DNA of 64,000 nt from Chionoecetes opilio (Eukaryota; Arthropoda; Malacostraca; Decapoda; Majidae). The stretch is from NCBI GenBank assembly GCA_016584305.1, contig JACEEZ010026262.1:88678-152677 (forward strand). The letters run 5' to 3'. Positions 35,128 to 47,048 of this stretch are shown piece after piece. Below the pieces are notes generated by a model, which had not been told where the DNA came from, did no database searches, and worked only from the letters and a program-made list of their open reading frames with translations. A program made the translations under genes and the position numbers. Each line of letters opens with the position of its first letter. Positions within the stretch are counted from its first letter, which is position 1.

Positions 35128-35212
35128 GTGGCCTAGGGGCAACCCTAGGCCACGTGGCCCAACGACGGCCCAAACAACGACGTTTTGGCCAACGACGTGG
35201 CCCAACGACTAA
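35127..35212. repeat. hairpin and GGCCCAACGACG short repeats
   Basis: ACGTGGCCTAGGG-CAA-CCCTAGGCCACGT at about 35126-35154 is a perfect 13-bp-stem hairpin. It is followed by several AACGACG / GGCCCAACG repeats. Confidence 0.85.
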
Positions 35213-35360
35213 ATACATTGAATGTATTTAAATACTAAATGCTAAATACATGGGAGAAATGTTACTAAATACATTTTACGAATGTATTTAAATACTAAAT
35301 ACCAAATACATCAATTGTATTTAAATACATTTGTAAATACATTTTAAATATACACAAATT

Positions 35361-36648
35361 TTAAAGTAATCGTCCAGACCCAAATTTTTTTTGCCGAATT
35401 ATGTTGAATGTACATTCAAAACACCTAATCCACCAAAAATAATTGATTTCCAGGCCTTATTTCCGTAAAAACACGACTTTTGTAAAAAGCGCGCGAAAAA
35501 ACAAATCTTCCCTCAAACAGGGCTACGACTGTTATTGATGACGTCAGAACAGGGACGCCCGCAGACACTCTGTCTGACACCTGTCGGCAAATGTTATGAT
35601 GAGCGATTGTACTTCGGTGTCAGACAGTGAATCTGTCGCTGTGACAGATCTAGAGTACGATGCTCAATCTGACACCGAAAGAAATGACGCTGGTCGCGTA
35701 TACTATGAGGAAAACGAACCTCAGATTGTCATGGGATCCTATATGTTTGAGCCCGAGTACGAGGTGGATGAACAGGTGTTAGCAGAGCCTGAGGTTCAGC
35801 AGGAGGACCTGGCACTTCTCCAAAACATGGATTGGTAAATAAGGTTAAATCATGTGTGTGTGGGAATCACAATGAAGGTACTTTCGAGAAAATCCTATGG
35901 TTAGTTTTGGAGCTACAGTCAAACGTCATTACTCGGAAACCACATACTAGCATTAACTACAGCATAGAGTTGGAAAATATGCGGGCGGGAAGGCAGAAAG
36001 TGTGACAGCCACACCAACACAGGGTCTCTCACCACAGGGCACGCCCACTCCACAACTGGTTTACTTGGTTTTGTTAAGAGGCAAAGCCTCACAGTCGTGG
36101 TGGTCCACCGCTGCTGCCAGTCCTGGCGTCCCTGTCTAACAGGGCCACCTGGTCTGGTATAGTGTTGGACTGAGTCACTGTCTTACGGGGGGGCGCCGTT
36201 TCTCAACACAACTGCCCGCCCCAACACACTATAGGCGTGTATCACCCTACACACGCCACTCCTTTCCGTGTGCAAACTTTTCTCGAAAGGCACAGCTGTC
36301 TTGCTGCACCCATAAAGGATGCATGCATGTGGCATATAGCAAAAAAAATCTATCAGAAACACCCAAATATCTTCAAGTACTATATTTATCTCTGTGTTTA
36401 CGTGCCTCTCTGATCAGCGCGGGAAGATGAGCCTCCCTGATGGTACGTCACCGAGCCTGAGCCTGAGCGTCTGCAAACCTTGAGAGCGTTTTGAAAACTT
36501 GGGGAATTTGCAGATTTTGATTGCGGATTATTTAAAAACGGCTGACTGGATACAAAAAGTGACGACGTATTGTTGATATACTCGTTAATGGCTATGATTT
36601 GATTGCATTAAATCAGGAATGATGAAATGGTCTGGACGATTACTTTAA
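35361..36648 (+). mobile_element. TTAA-flanked 1.29 kb DNA element, copy 2
   Basis: Same termini and TTAA ends as the copy at 17371-18660. It sits inside an AT-rich hAT-type MITE whose two halves lie at 35209-35360 and 36649-37017. It keeps the 80-codon acidic ORF at 35596-35838 intact. Confidence 0.93.
35596..35838 (+). CDS. acidic N-terminal ORF of the TTAA element, probable first exon
   Basis: 80 codons, strongly acidic, with SDTERNDAGRVYYEENEPQI then YMFEPEYEVDEQ, and ending LLQNMDW before a stop. The last codons overlap a plausible splice donor (ATTG|GTAAAT at 35832-35837). From memory, YxFEP followed by a W-C-x-C-x-x-C segment occurs in proteins with a P2X7-like C-terminal cysteine domain that are linked to transposons, so LLQNMDW may be the edge of such a domain. 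No cysteine-rich second exon is evident downstream, so the element is probably non-autonomous. Function is not established. Confidence 0.5.
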   Translation: MMSDCTSVSDSESVAVTDLEYDAQSDTERNDAGRVYYEENEPQIVMGSYMFEPEYEVDEQVLAEPEVQQEDLALLQNMDW

Positions 36649-37071
36649 CATGTCCGAAAAAAAATGGATTTTCTTAGGATTTCTTTAGATTTTGGGTTTC
36701 CTTAGAAATTTCCTTCTCAGGCCTAAATTTCCTTAAAATAAGGAAATTCCTTGAAAACGGAAACACTGGTTCACTGTATCTACTATCAGGATTGCCAGAT
36801 AGTTGGGCGGGTTTATGGCCAAATTAACTGATAAAAAAATATTTACATTTTTATATAATGAGTATTTAAATACAATGTATTTAAATACTCATAAAAGTAT
36901 TTAAATACTGTATCTAAATACATGACAACCAATGTATTTATAAATACATTTCTAAATACACAAATGTATTTAAATACGTATTTAAATACAAATATATTTA
37001 AATACTGCCCAGCTCTGCCCCCACTCCCCTCACCTCCCTTCCCTGGGGCGTGTCAGCCATCCTGCCACGCC

Positions 37072-37155
37072 CCTGGAGCCGCGCCTCACGCCACCAGCGA
37101 GAGGCGCCGCCACGCCCCTGGAGTCGCGCCGCACGCCACCAGCGCGGGGCGCCGC
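37072..37155. repeat. 42-bp tandem duplication, GC-rich
   Basis: CACGCCCCTGGAGCCGCGCC and CACGCCACCAGCG occur twice in tandem with a few differences. Confidence 0.85.
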
Positions 37156-37544
37156 GGGGAGGCAGGATGAGGCGGGATACGGATCAACTTTTAACCTCAA
37201 TCTATTCAAGCTTCTCTAAGTTTCCCCAGGATATTAAGTACTGATTTATATTCAGCAACCAGAATACTGCAAATAAATGTAAGTATCAACCTCGGGCGAA
37301 GACGCTAGCATTAACTCAATATTATCCGCGGGTACGTAGTGTTGAGTTAAGCCCCGTCCACTAGGGCTGGGCGAGAACCGGTTCTGGAACCGGTTCCGAC
37401 GGTTCCGCCACGACTGGCTGGAAACCGGTTCCGATTCTGGAACCGGTTCCGCCTTAACGGTTCCTCAGTAATCTACATGACTTGACGGTAGCTATCAGTG
37501 GCGTACCCAGAAATTTGAAAAGTGGGGGGCCAAACAAAACAAAA

Positions 37545-37685
37545 CGGTTATACAAAAGTCGTGTTTTCACGGAAATAAGGCGAAGAATTTTTTTTTTGTG
37601 TGTGGATTAGGTAGGTAGGTATTTTGAATGAACATTCAACATACTTATGCAAAGAAAAAATGAGTCTGGACGAATACTTTAATAT
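37545..37685 (-). mobile_element. diverged terminal fragment of the TTAA element family
   Basis: Reading the minus strand from 37685 gives TTAAAGTATTCGTCCAGACT, then ATGTTGAATGTTCATTCAAA and CCTTATTTCCGTGAAAACAC. These follow the left 140 bp of the 17371 copy with about 15-20% difference by eye. Only one terminus is present. Confidence 0.75.
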
Positions 37686-38145
37686 AACTAAGTTATATAA
37701 TGGCACGGATAAAAAAAATTCGTGTAAATTTTTTTTTTCGTTCGATGAATATATTTATTTATTATTATTTATTCTTTGCAAAAAGGGGGGGGGGGCATGG
37801 TTGCATGCCCCCCCCCCCCATGCCATGCCATGAAATGTGGACAACTGGGAGAGATTAAATGTGGACAACTGGTAGAGACGAAATGTGGACAACGTGAACG
37901 GCACAGGTGTTGTGTAACTTAGATACTTTTCTCAGTTAAATGAAGCTTGTATTTGTATTAGTAACTAGCCGCAAAGCCGCCCTCCGGGCGGGCTTTTTGG
38001 GTAGCTGCTGCGGAGGGCTATTGGTGGGCCTTCGGCCCCCCAGCAAACACACTACGTAAACCTAACGTTTGAGAAGGTAGCGTTTTGGTAACGTTAGGAA
38101 AATTCGTAATATATACGTAAATCATACGTTCACTCTTGAATTGTC

Positions 38146-38537
38146 TATGTTGTATTTAGGTAGTGTTTGGTTACGTCGCTACGATACGTTTTATGAACGT
38201 AATTAAGACGTTATATAATACGCGTTTCTTCTACTAATATATTACGTAGTGGTTTTACGTTTCAATTACGTACTTATAACATCATGATGTAACGTGCTAT
38301 TAGAGGATTCAAAACGTTATATATACCTAATGAATACGTGGATACATATGTTAAAGTCAAAGATACGTAAGTATTACGTTAATATGATTTGTGTATGTTG
38401 TATTTAGGTAGTGTTTGGTTACGTCGCTACAATACGTTTTTCAACGTAATTAAGACTTTACAGAAATACGTGTTTCTTCTACTAATATAGTACGTAGTGG
38501 TTTTACGTTTCAATAACGTACTTATAACATCATGATC
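38146..38537 (+). repeat. ~250-bp direct repeat with TACGT words
   Basis: Unit 1 (38146-38392) and unit 2 (38393 onward, resuming at 40515 and again after 41330) share TTGTATTTAGGTAGTGTTTG and TTACGTAGTGGTTTTACGTT. Unit 1 preserves the empty sites of both insertions that split unit 2. Confidence 0.88.
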
Positions 38538-38993
38538 AGAGCTGGGCAGTATTTAAATACATTTGTATTTAAATACGTATTTAAATACAGTTGTGTATTT
38601 AGAAATGTATTTATAAATACATTGGTTGTCATGTATTTAAATACAGTATTTAAATACTTTTATGAGTATTTAAATACATTGTATTTAAATACTCATAATA
38701 TAAAAATGTAATACTTTTTATCAGTTAATTTGGTCATAAACCCGCCCAACTACCTGGCAACTGATGTTACAGTGAACCAGTGTCTCATTTGCAAGGAAAA
38801 TGTCCTTCTTTAAGGAGATTTAGGCCTGAGAAGGAAATTCTAAGGAAACCCAAAATCTAAGGAAATCCTAAGGAAATCCATTTTTTTCGGAGATGTTAAT
38901 TTTTGGGTGTGTATTTAAAATGTATTTAAATACAGTTGATGTATTTAGTATTTAGTATTTAAATACATTCAATGTATTTAGTGCCCAGCTCTG
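38537..38993 (+). mobile_element. AAATAC-rich hAT-type MITE, complete 457-bp copy
   Basis: Starts CAGAGCTGGGCA and ends TGCCCAGCTCTG. The interior is built from overlapping TATTTAAATAC words with a unique core. The target duplication ATCATGAT lies on its left (38529-38536), but its partner is at 40515-40522, beyond a second copy. Confidence 0.88.
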
Positions 38994-39118
38994 AATACAC
39001 ACATTCATGAGTCATGACTTGAAAGTCAAGTTAGATAATTGTAGTTTCGGAGACGGGACAATATGACCTTATGCAGTATCTCGTTTCCTGTATGTCATCA
39101 TATGTCCACAACTACATG

Positions 39119-39221
<103 letters not shown>

Positions 39222-39905
39222 ATTTTTTTTTTTATTATACGCTTACTAAACCCTAGCCAATCATCTTTCCCACTTAAAAAAATAAAAAAATACTAAAACT
39301 CCTGAAATCCTTAAAAAAACACATTAAAACCTAGCCAATCCCCTTCTATGCTTAGTAAATTACTTACTTATTCTTAATTTACTTCTTTAATAGCTTCTTC
39401 TTAACCCCTTCACGCCCAGATCTTTCCTTGCCACATAAAATCGTCTGTTGTTAGCTATAAAATTACGAAAAAGTAACTGATTATACCAAATTAGTTAGTG
39501 GACAAGGATACTAAACAGGTCATAGCTCTAAAAATATTGCTTACATTCACCAAAAATTGTCTAATGGTAGTCATATTACAATAGAAATTACGTTCTGGGC
39601 CTCAAGGGGTTAATTTAATTTTTAACTTACTCAAAATTCCACTCCCTTCTATGCTTACTAAACCCTATCCAATTATTTTCTCACCTTAAAAAAACACTAA
39701 AAAATAATAAACTCCTGTAATCCTTAAATAAACCGATTAAAACCTATCCAATCCCTTCCCACCTTATCAAAACCTATCAAACCCTAGCCAATCCCCTTCC
39801 ATGCTTACTAAACTCTATTAAACCCTAGCCAATCCTCTTCCCCCCTTAAAAAACAATAAAAATCCAATAAAACTTCTGAAATCCTTAAAATAAAGCATCA
39901 AAACT
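39222..39905. repeat. diverged tandem CCTAGCCAATCC-type repeat
   Basis: AAACCCTAGCCAATC, CCTTCTATGCTTACTAAA and CTCCTGAAATCCTTAAA recur several times in loose order either side of the MITE at 39401-39613. Confidence 0.75.
39401..39613 (+). mobile_element. piggyBac-type MITE, TTAACCCC family, copy 1
   Basis: TTAACCCCTTCACGCCCAGA at the left and TCTGGGCCTCAAGGGGTTAA at the right, about 210 bp. Four other copies are at 48991-49199, 55221-55434, 57489-57703 and 57846-58059. Confidence 0.9.
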
Positions 39906-39908
39906 TAA

Positions 39909-39963
39909 GAGTGTGTGTGTGTGTGTGTGTGTGTGGTTGAGTGTGTGTGTGTGTGTGTGTGTG
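39909..39963. repeat. GT dinucleotide repeat
   Basis: GT with a TTGA interruption; directly abuts the truncated MITE at 39963. Confidence 0.97.
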
Positions 39964-40514
39964 TTGTCATGTATTTCAATACAGTATTTGAATTTTTGTA
40001 TACATATACAAAATACATATACATATACATATACATACAAATACAAAACATTTACATAAATACAAAATAAATACAAATATTTAAATAATTATGAGTATTT
40101 AAATACATTGTATTTAAATACTCATAATATAAAAATGTAAATACATTTTCATCAGTTAATTTGGCCATAAACCCGCCCCACTATCTGGCAAACCTGATGT
40201 TACAGTGAACCAGTGTTTCCACTTGCAAGGAAATTTCCTTATTTGAAGGAAATTTAGGCTTGAGAAGGAAATTTCTAAGGAAACGCAAAATCTAAGGAAA
40301 TCCTAAGGAAATCCATTTTTTTTCGGACATGTTAAAATTTGTGTGTATTTGAAATGTATTTACAAATGTATCTAAATTGATGAATACAGTTGATGTATTT
40401 AGTATTTAGTATTTAAATACATTCATAAAATGTATTTAGTATTTAAATTCATTTCTCCCATGTATTTAGTATTTAGTATTTAAATACATTCAATGTATTT
40501 AGTGCCCAGCTCTG
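39963..40514 (+). mobile_element. AAATAC-rich hAT-type MITE, left-truncated copy
   Basis: Joins a GT microsatellite at about 39963 and ends GCCCAGCTCTG at 40514, followed by ATCATGAT at 40515-40522. The core matches 38537-38993 (CAGTTAATTTGG, AAACCCGCCC, GTTACAGTGAACCAGTG). Confidence 0.85.
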
Positions 40515-40606
40515 ATCATGATGTAACGTGATATTAGAGGATTCAAAACGTTATATATACCTAATGAATACGTGGATACATATGTTAAAGATACGTAAGT
40601 ATTACG

Positions 40607-41330
40607 TTAACCCTTTCACGCACGAAAAGTTTATTAAGTTTTTCCGTCCACTGCGACATCAATTTGGGGCTCTCTAAGTTGCCCCGCGGAATGGCCTGAC
40701 TGTGCGGCGAATGTTTTGTTTATGTTATCAATTTCAACCACGATTATTCTTTTTTCCTGGCATTATATATATCGTTGGTTTCGCAAGAGATTATTCTGCC
40801 TTATGAAAGACAAAAATAACAAGAAATGCAAATAAATAGCGGAGTTTAACGACTTCAAAAAACATTGAGTAAAGAGAAATAAGAAATATTTACGTTCACC
40901 ACTTCGTAGCTCGATACTTCCTGAGTCGACTTTTTATGGTTTATATGCCAATAAAAGCGGACTTTTATGAGGATTCCAACGCTACCATTATAATTTTCAT
41001 ATGGCCAGTAGATTTTGAGAAAATGGAGGAAAACAGAAACACATGTTGGAAGACGGATGGCTAAGAAGGCGGGCTAACACGCTGCCTGCTGAGAGTGAAC
41101 AGGGGACACGGGCCCTTATCACTTCAAATCCATTCGCACGAGCGAGTTGACAATTAGTTTATTTTATAGGCCTAGCTTGGATCTTTTACGCAGAAAGTTT
41201 TGACGCGATTCTGATAAGTACTTTATTTTTGGGGAAATTTTTTATGTTTTTTGACGCAATTCGCGTCAAAAGCTAAGACGTACACGGGCCCGTTTTGACG
41301 CGATCGCGTCACCGTGCGTGAAAGGGTTAA
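40607..41330. mobile_element. TTAA-flanked inverted-repeat element, 724 bp
   Basis: TTAACCCTTTCACGCACG at the left and CGTGCGTGAAAGGGTTAA at the right are exact inverses. TTAA at both ends suggests a piggyBac-type non-autonomous element. The homologous uninterrupted site exists at about 38385-38392 (ACGTTAATATGA), proving insertion at a single TTAA. No ORF of note inside. Confidence 0.92.
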
Positions 41331-42426
41331 TATGACATAAACCGTTATCCACGTGAATTCCAATCGGAGTTATGGTGAAAATCAGGTGACTTATATCAGG
41401 TAGATCTATATACACGAAATAACGTACAAACTACGTAGAGCATTCACGTGACAAAATCACCTTTTTAGCACGTTTATAGCACCTTTAATTATTTATTTTT
41501 ATTTACGATTTTGTGACGGAAATACATATAGTTCACATTCAAAATACGGTTGCTTGGATGAAGAAATTTAATTTGAAGTAAAGAGTAAATTTCAGGTTAT
41601 TATGCATGTATTGTTTCTTATTATAGTCTATGTAGAAACGTTTTCTATTAGGTTCATATTAGAGAAAATGTTAATTAATACGGTATACTATTATAAGTTC
41701 TAGTAAATCAAATTGTATTATTTGTTATGCTTATTATATAATCAAATGTAATGATTTCAAACTTTTAAACGGTAAACTTAAAATATATTCAAAACTATAA
41801 TCAATAAAAAAAAGTCACATACATGATATTATGGGATATTGGGACTACTTAGATTTTCATTTTTAGGATTCAAATATATCTGAAGGAGTATATATTTTCA
41901 CATTGACACGAGGATCATTAAGTAAAAACTAACCTACTGTGGCAAGACATTATGATCACCTCATAAACAGGGCGGGCACTAGTGAGGAGTCTTTACTGGT
42001 GGGCTAGTGCACGCTTTGCACAAATTACTCGCTGTATAATTATTTACACAACTATACATCTTCCAACTCAAAGGAGCTGTATAGCAAGAACTGTTGCAGA
42101 AAGGTAGGCTAATATGGTACGTACCAGGAAGGTTGTGGCAATGTGCTCGCTGAAGGTAGTAGTAACGTAGCAAAAACGTAGTGGAATGTAGCAAATAGGT
42201 TGTGAAAAGATGATGGAACGTGTTAAAAAGGCAGTGCAAACGTTTTTGAAACGTGCAAATGGTTCCCAAAATGTTGTAGAAAGGTTGTCAGTTACGTAGT
42301 GAAATACATAGTTAGGACGCACCTGGGCGTCCACACAAATTCGTATTAGTTACGTATTTTTGCTACGTAAAAGTTACAAAACCGCTACCTTTATACTACG
42401 TACAAAATACGTAAGTGTGTTAGCTG
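41331..42426. other. right part of the TACGT-rich element
   Basis: AT-rich with recurring ACGTA/TACGT words (41440, 42170, 42345-42410). No transposase motif found. Confidence 0.5.
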
Positions 42427-42537
42427 GGCCACCACCTGTGTTTGGTGGGCCGAAGGCCCACCAAACACAGACTCTCCAGATAGCCCCTTGTAGCTTTCCT
42501 GAAATCATGGATGTAGAAATATGTGTATTAACGCCAA

Positions 42538-42765
42538 CCTATTCACATCACCCCCAACCCATTCACTCACCCATTACCCCCCCCCCCCCACCCATTCACT
42601 CACCCATTATTATCCATCACCACACACCCATTCACTCACCCATTACCCCCCATCTATTCCCTCACCCATCACCCATCACCCCCCACCCATTCACTCACCC
42701 ATCACCCCACACCCATTACCCATCACCCCACCCATTCACTCACCCATTACCCATCACCCTACATC
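42538..42765. repeat. CCCATTCACTCACCCATCACC minisatellite
   Basis: Units of about 22-27 bp built from CCCATTCACTCACCCATYAC, C-rich on plus. Confidence 0.93.
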
Positions 42766-42947
42766 AAGGCTTCCTCAATTCTCGCAACCCACTTTTTTTT
42801 CACAATTCTCGCTAATAGGCTGCTAAAAAAAAGAAAAAAAAGTGATCGGATCATCTCATAAATAGGCTTAAAACCTTCCCCTGCTCGAGCCGGTTCCAAA
42901 ACTGTGCCATATGAGGGAATTCCACCACAGGGGGCGGCACCTGGAGC

Positions 42948-42955
42948 GGACACAC

Positions 42956-42995
<40 letters not shown>
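42948..42995. repeat. CA dinucleotide repeat
   Basis: CA for about 48 bp, then CTTATATTATTATAGATATGA, which looks like an element end. Confidence 0.95.
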
Positions 42996-42997
<2 letters not shown>

Positions 42998-43069
42998 GCT
43001 TATATTATTATAGATATGACTCATAGGCAGTGGCGTACCACAAAGACTAAATCATAATATAATAATTTA

Positions 43070-43370
<301 letters not shown>

Positions 43371-43960
43371 TTTTTTTTTTAATCTGATTTATATTTTTTT
43401 TCTTTATATTTATATATGTACTTATTTTTTATATATATATTTATTGATGTTTTTTATTTACTAATTTGTTTTATTTTTTATTTTTTATTTATATATATTT
43501 TTTAATTATAAGTTTTTTGTATTTTTTTATTTGCTATATTTTTTATTATCAATTTTTTTTTTAAATTACCGGAACCGGTTCCGGACCGGTTCCAACGATT
43601 CCGAGAGTCTATGGAACCGGAACCTGCGGTTCCAAAATTAACGGTTCCTGCCCAGCCTTACCGTCCACACTACCACTCACCACCGTCGGCGCTTGCCGTC
43701 GGACAGTGTTCGTCACTCAAAAGTGGCAGTGTGGACACGATGCCGACGAGCAAAATTTAACCGTCGGCGCTGCCCGCCAACATTCAGCAGGTTTAAAGCC
43801 CCGTCCACACTACCACTCACCACCGTCGGTGCTTGCCGTCGGTGCTTGCCGACGGGAAGCGCCGTTGCCAGGGTTGTGTCCACACGAACGGTTTTGTTCG
43901 GCGGTCAGCGCGCTTCCTGATGTCAAAGTGAGAGTCATTTTTTCTGCATATCGTGTACTC

Positions 43961-44350
43961 TCACTCGAGATTATGAAATAACCACAGGAGGTTTAGAAAA
44001 ACTGACCCAACTATCATCTTCATGACACATTTCTGCATATCATAAGCAAGAAAAATATACGAAAACCTTTTTGTGTATTCTAAAAAATATAGCAAAAAGA
44101 AATAGTGTATAAACATTTTTCTCACTTTTTTGTCTTCAACTCGCTGCAATTTCCCGACCATTTCTCCCATTTCATTTTTGATCACATACTCGTAATCAGC
44201 TGACTTACTTGGTTCTGATGGTATACGGTACATAGCAATGCAAAAATATCTAGATAGTGAAAACTGCCGATAACTTGAAGCATGTGTTTGGCGCTGACCC
44301 GTGAGTGACAGGCATGCCCGCCCAATATAAAGCCCCGTCCACACTACCAC
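43961..44350 (-). CDS. transposon ORF, inverted copy
   Basis: On block B. Encodes the same protein as the plus-strand ORF at 44367-44837: MYRIPSEPSKSADYEYVIKN, then KLQRVEDKKVRKMFIHYFF. Not recognised. A basic-acidic region is followed by hydrophobic residues, possibly intron read-through. One substitution upstream (LSRYF against PSRYF) is visible. Confidence 0.35.
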   Translation of the reverse strand: MVVWTGLYIGRACLSLTGQRQTHASSYRQFSLSRYFCIAMYRIPSEPSKSADYEYVIKNEMGEMVGKLQRVEDKKVRKMFIHYFFLLYFLEYTKRFSYIFLAYDMQKCVMKMIVGSVFLNLLWLFHNLE

Positions 44351-44366
44351 TCACCACCGTCGGCGC

Positions 44367-44837
44367 TTGCCGTCGAACAGTGTTCGTCACTCAAAAGTGA
44401 CAGTGTGGACACGATGCCGACGAGCAAAATTTAACCGTCGGCGCTGCCCGCCAGCATTCAGCAGGTTTAATATTGGGCGGGCATGCCCGTCACTCACGGG
44501 TCAGCGCCAAACACATGCTTCAAGTTATCGGCAGTTTTCACCATCTAGATATTTTTGTATTGCTATGTACCGTATACCATCAGAACCAAGTAAGTCAGCT
44601 GATTACGAGTATGTGATCAAAAATGAAATGGGAGAAATGGTCGGGAAATTGCAGCGAGTTGAAGACAAAAAAGTGAGAAAAATGTTTATACACTATTTCT
44701 TTTTGCTATATTTTTTAGAATACACGAAAAGGTTTTCGTATATTTTTCTTGCTTATGATATGCAGAAATGTGTCATGAAGATGATAGTTGGGTCAGTTTT
44801 TCTAAACCTCCTGTGGTTATTTCATAATCTCGAGTGA
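44367..44837 (+). CDS. transposon ORF, direct copy
   Basis: Spans blocks C and D. The part from the ATG at about 44563 matches the minus-strand copy at 43961-44350. It ends at a TGA just inside the right terminus. No catalytic motif is visible, so it is more likely a first exon or remnant than a transposase. Confidence 0.35.
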   Translation: MPSNSVRHSKVTVWTRCRRAKFNRRRCPPAFSRFNIGRACPSLTGQRQTHASSYRQFSPSRYFCIAMYRIPSEPSKSADYEYVIKNEMGEMVGKLQRVEDKKVRKMFIHYFFLLYFLEYTKRFSYIFLAYDMQKCVMKMIVGSVFLNLLWLFHNLE

Positions 44838-45261
44838 GAGTACACGATATGCAGAAAAAATGACTCTCACTTTGACATCAGGAAGCGCGCTGACCGCCGA
44901 ACAAAACCGTTCGTGTGGACACAACCCTGGCAACGGCGCTTCCCGTCGGCAAGCACCGACGGCAAGCACCGACGGTGGTGAGTGGTAGTGTGGACGGGGC
45001 TTAACGTAGCGCACCACGGGTCGTTATTTTAGGTTATCAACAATTAGGAAAAAAAAATATGAATTAACGTGATTTTATGAATTCTAAGTACTATATATTA
45101 TTGAAACTTTATACTCGAAAATTGATTGGTGGAATTTAGAAAGCCTTTAAAATTTGTTTCTCAGTAAGATACATCGATCATCATGTATTAAAAACTTGCT
45201 ACTCCAAGCAAGACAGATCCTGAAATGTGTGTGGGCCTGACAGCTCTATATACCTATCAGC

Positions 45262-45525
45262 TGCTCTACCGTAGATAACACTCTAGTCGCTAGTCACTTG
45301 CCACTGCACTAATGTCGCCAGGCACAATATATTACGAATTTTAGCATCACTACTGATTTGTATGTGCCACTGAAGACGCATGCACAGTAGTTTATATTAT
45401 GTACATCACACTACATGTCTTCAGTGGCACATAAAAGTCTGTAGGGATGCTAAAATTCGTAATATATTGTGCCTGGCGACATTTGTGCAGTGGCAATTGA
45501 CTGGCGACTATAGTGTTATCTACGG
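45262..45525. mobile_element. inverted-repeat MITE (GTCGCCAGGCAC family)
   Basis: Arms at 45262-45400 and 45410-45525 share TAATGTCGCCAGGCAC / GTGCCTGGCGACATT and TGTGCCACTGAAGAC / GTCTTCAGTGGCACA. Related arms occur at 52975-53085, 56396-56500 and 56640-56765. Confidence 0.85.
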
Positions 45526-45672
45526 TACCTTGTATATTCTTATACGTGGTCTTAAGGTAAGTCCATGCTTTTGAATGTACATCTGTGTGTTTATTTGTGT
45601 CCTGTTATCTGTAATTACATTATTTCTACGACGATATTAACTCTATTACTAGTTACGCCTGTCCCGCTGTTT

Positions 45673-46055
45673 TGCGAAATATTGTCAAGGCGCGAAATCC
45701 TGTAAACCTCCATTCATCGCTCTTATTTCACTGGTTTTACAGGTTAACTGCTGCCCCTGATACATGTTACAGGCAACATCGAGTCACTAGCTTCCCATGA
45801 GAACACTTACAAGTAATAATAGTTACTCAAAAGCTTAAATTATCCACGTCAAAAACAGTCAGGAGTATGGTTTTTATCATTTATTATTTTATCAACTATT
45901 ATTACTTGTAAGTGTTCTCATGGGAAGCTAGTGACTCGATGTTGCCTGTAACGTGTATCGGGGCAGCAGTTAAGCTGTAAAATTAGTGAAATACGATAGA
46001 TGAATGGAGGGGTCTACAGGATTTTGAACTGATAAGATTTCGCGCAACACCACCA
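45673..46055. mobile_element. palindromic element, ~165-bp arms
   Basis: ATGAGAACACTTACAAGTAA (45798-45817) is answered by TTACTTGTAAGTGTTCTCAT (45901-45920). Pairing continues out to GCGCGAAATCCTGT and TCGCG. The loop is about 60 bp. Confidence 0.88.
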
Positions 46056-47048
46056 CGTGTTGCTTTCTCTGACGTCACGTATCGTGACGTATGAAGCGGA
46101 GAGAAGCCGTGATAAGCGGGCCCAGGGCTCGCTTCTTACGGCTTGCCCAGCTGGGCCAATCCGTAAGAAGCCGGCTTCTTAAAAGTTCCTCACGTTAACA
46201 GAAAACGCAAGCTGCAAGAAGCCGGCTTCTTACGGCTTCTTCACCAAAATTCGCCTTATACTACTTCAATGCAAAGATGATAAGTTCAAATGCTTAAATT
46301 GTTTATTCAAGCGAGCATTATAATATTATAGTGTTATGATTATATATAGGTGTCTTGCACGTGACGTCACAGCCCTTGCTGCGCAGGCGAAAAGCGCGGG
46401 AAATGCGAGCTGGAGGACCAACAAACTCCACTTGCCGCCCGTGTTTGCCAGCTTATGGTAATTTTCCCCTACCAAATATATGTTTATTAGTATAAAAGGT
46501 ATACTGTTATCTTCGGAAATGTTTATTCTATAATATTATCAAATAAAAAACTGTAAAACACGCTAAATAAAGGCCATTATTTGGCAATTGTACTTGTGCA
46601 TGGATAAGTAACTTACAAATGATATGTAGCTGTGGGGCTTTAGCTGAGCTGTGATAAGTTGCGAGAGTGGTATGCAGTATGCAGGGCTTTTGAGGTAGGG
46701 ATGAGACAGGCTGGGTTTTTCGTGTTATGTATACAAGACGCAGTGAGTTAGGTAAAATTCTAGTCCTTTCCCGCCCTTATTAGTGTTTTTTTTCCTCCAG
46801 ACCTTCACAGATCCCTTCAGATACCTCTAAACTGTAATTATAAAGTGGGGGAGGTGCCCCCTTCACCCCCCTCCCCTCCTTAACGACCCCCCTGGACCCC
46901 TCAAAAATATGTTTAATATTACTAATCTAACCTCACTATAACCTAACCTAATATCACTAATAACCTCATAGTGAGAGCCCCCCCAAAAAAATAATTACTA
47001 ACCTAACCTACCCTTGTAAAATCAGTTATATTTTACTAACCTAACTAA
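46056..47048. other. mixed DNA with GAAGCCGGCTTC palindromes, no gene
   Basis: AAGAAGCCGGCTTCTTA occurs at 46158-46174 and again at 46218-46234, with GACGTCAC words at 46070 and 46362. The remainder is unique-looking; CTAACCT words at 46925-47050. Confidence 0.5.
46495..46590. repeat. dispersed repeat, inverse partner at 275
   Basis: See 275-365. Similarity of about 85% by eye; limits uncertain. Confidence 0.8.

Larger units (their letters stand above)
35209..37017 (-). mobile_element. AAATAC-rich hAT-type MITE carrying the second TTAA element
   Basis: Right end GCCCAGCTCTG at 37007-37017, left part ACTAAATACATTGAATG from 35209. The inner core (GGCGGGTTTATGGCC, AAATTTCC blocks) matches the copies at 38537-38993 and 39963-40514 in reverse orientation. 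It is interrupted at 35361-36648. The left CAGAGCTGGGC terminus is missing. Confidence 0.85.
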
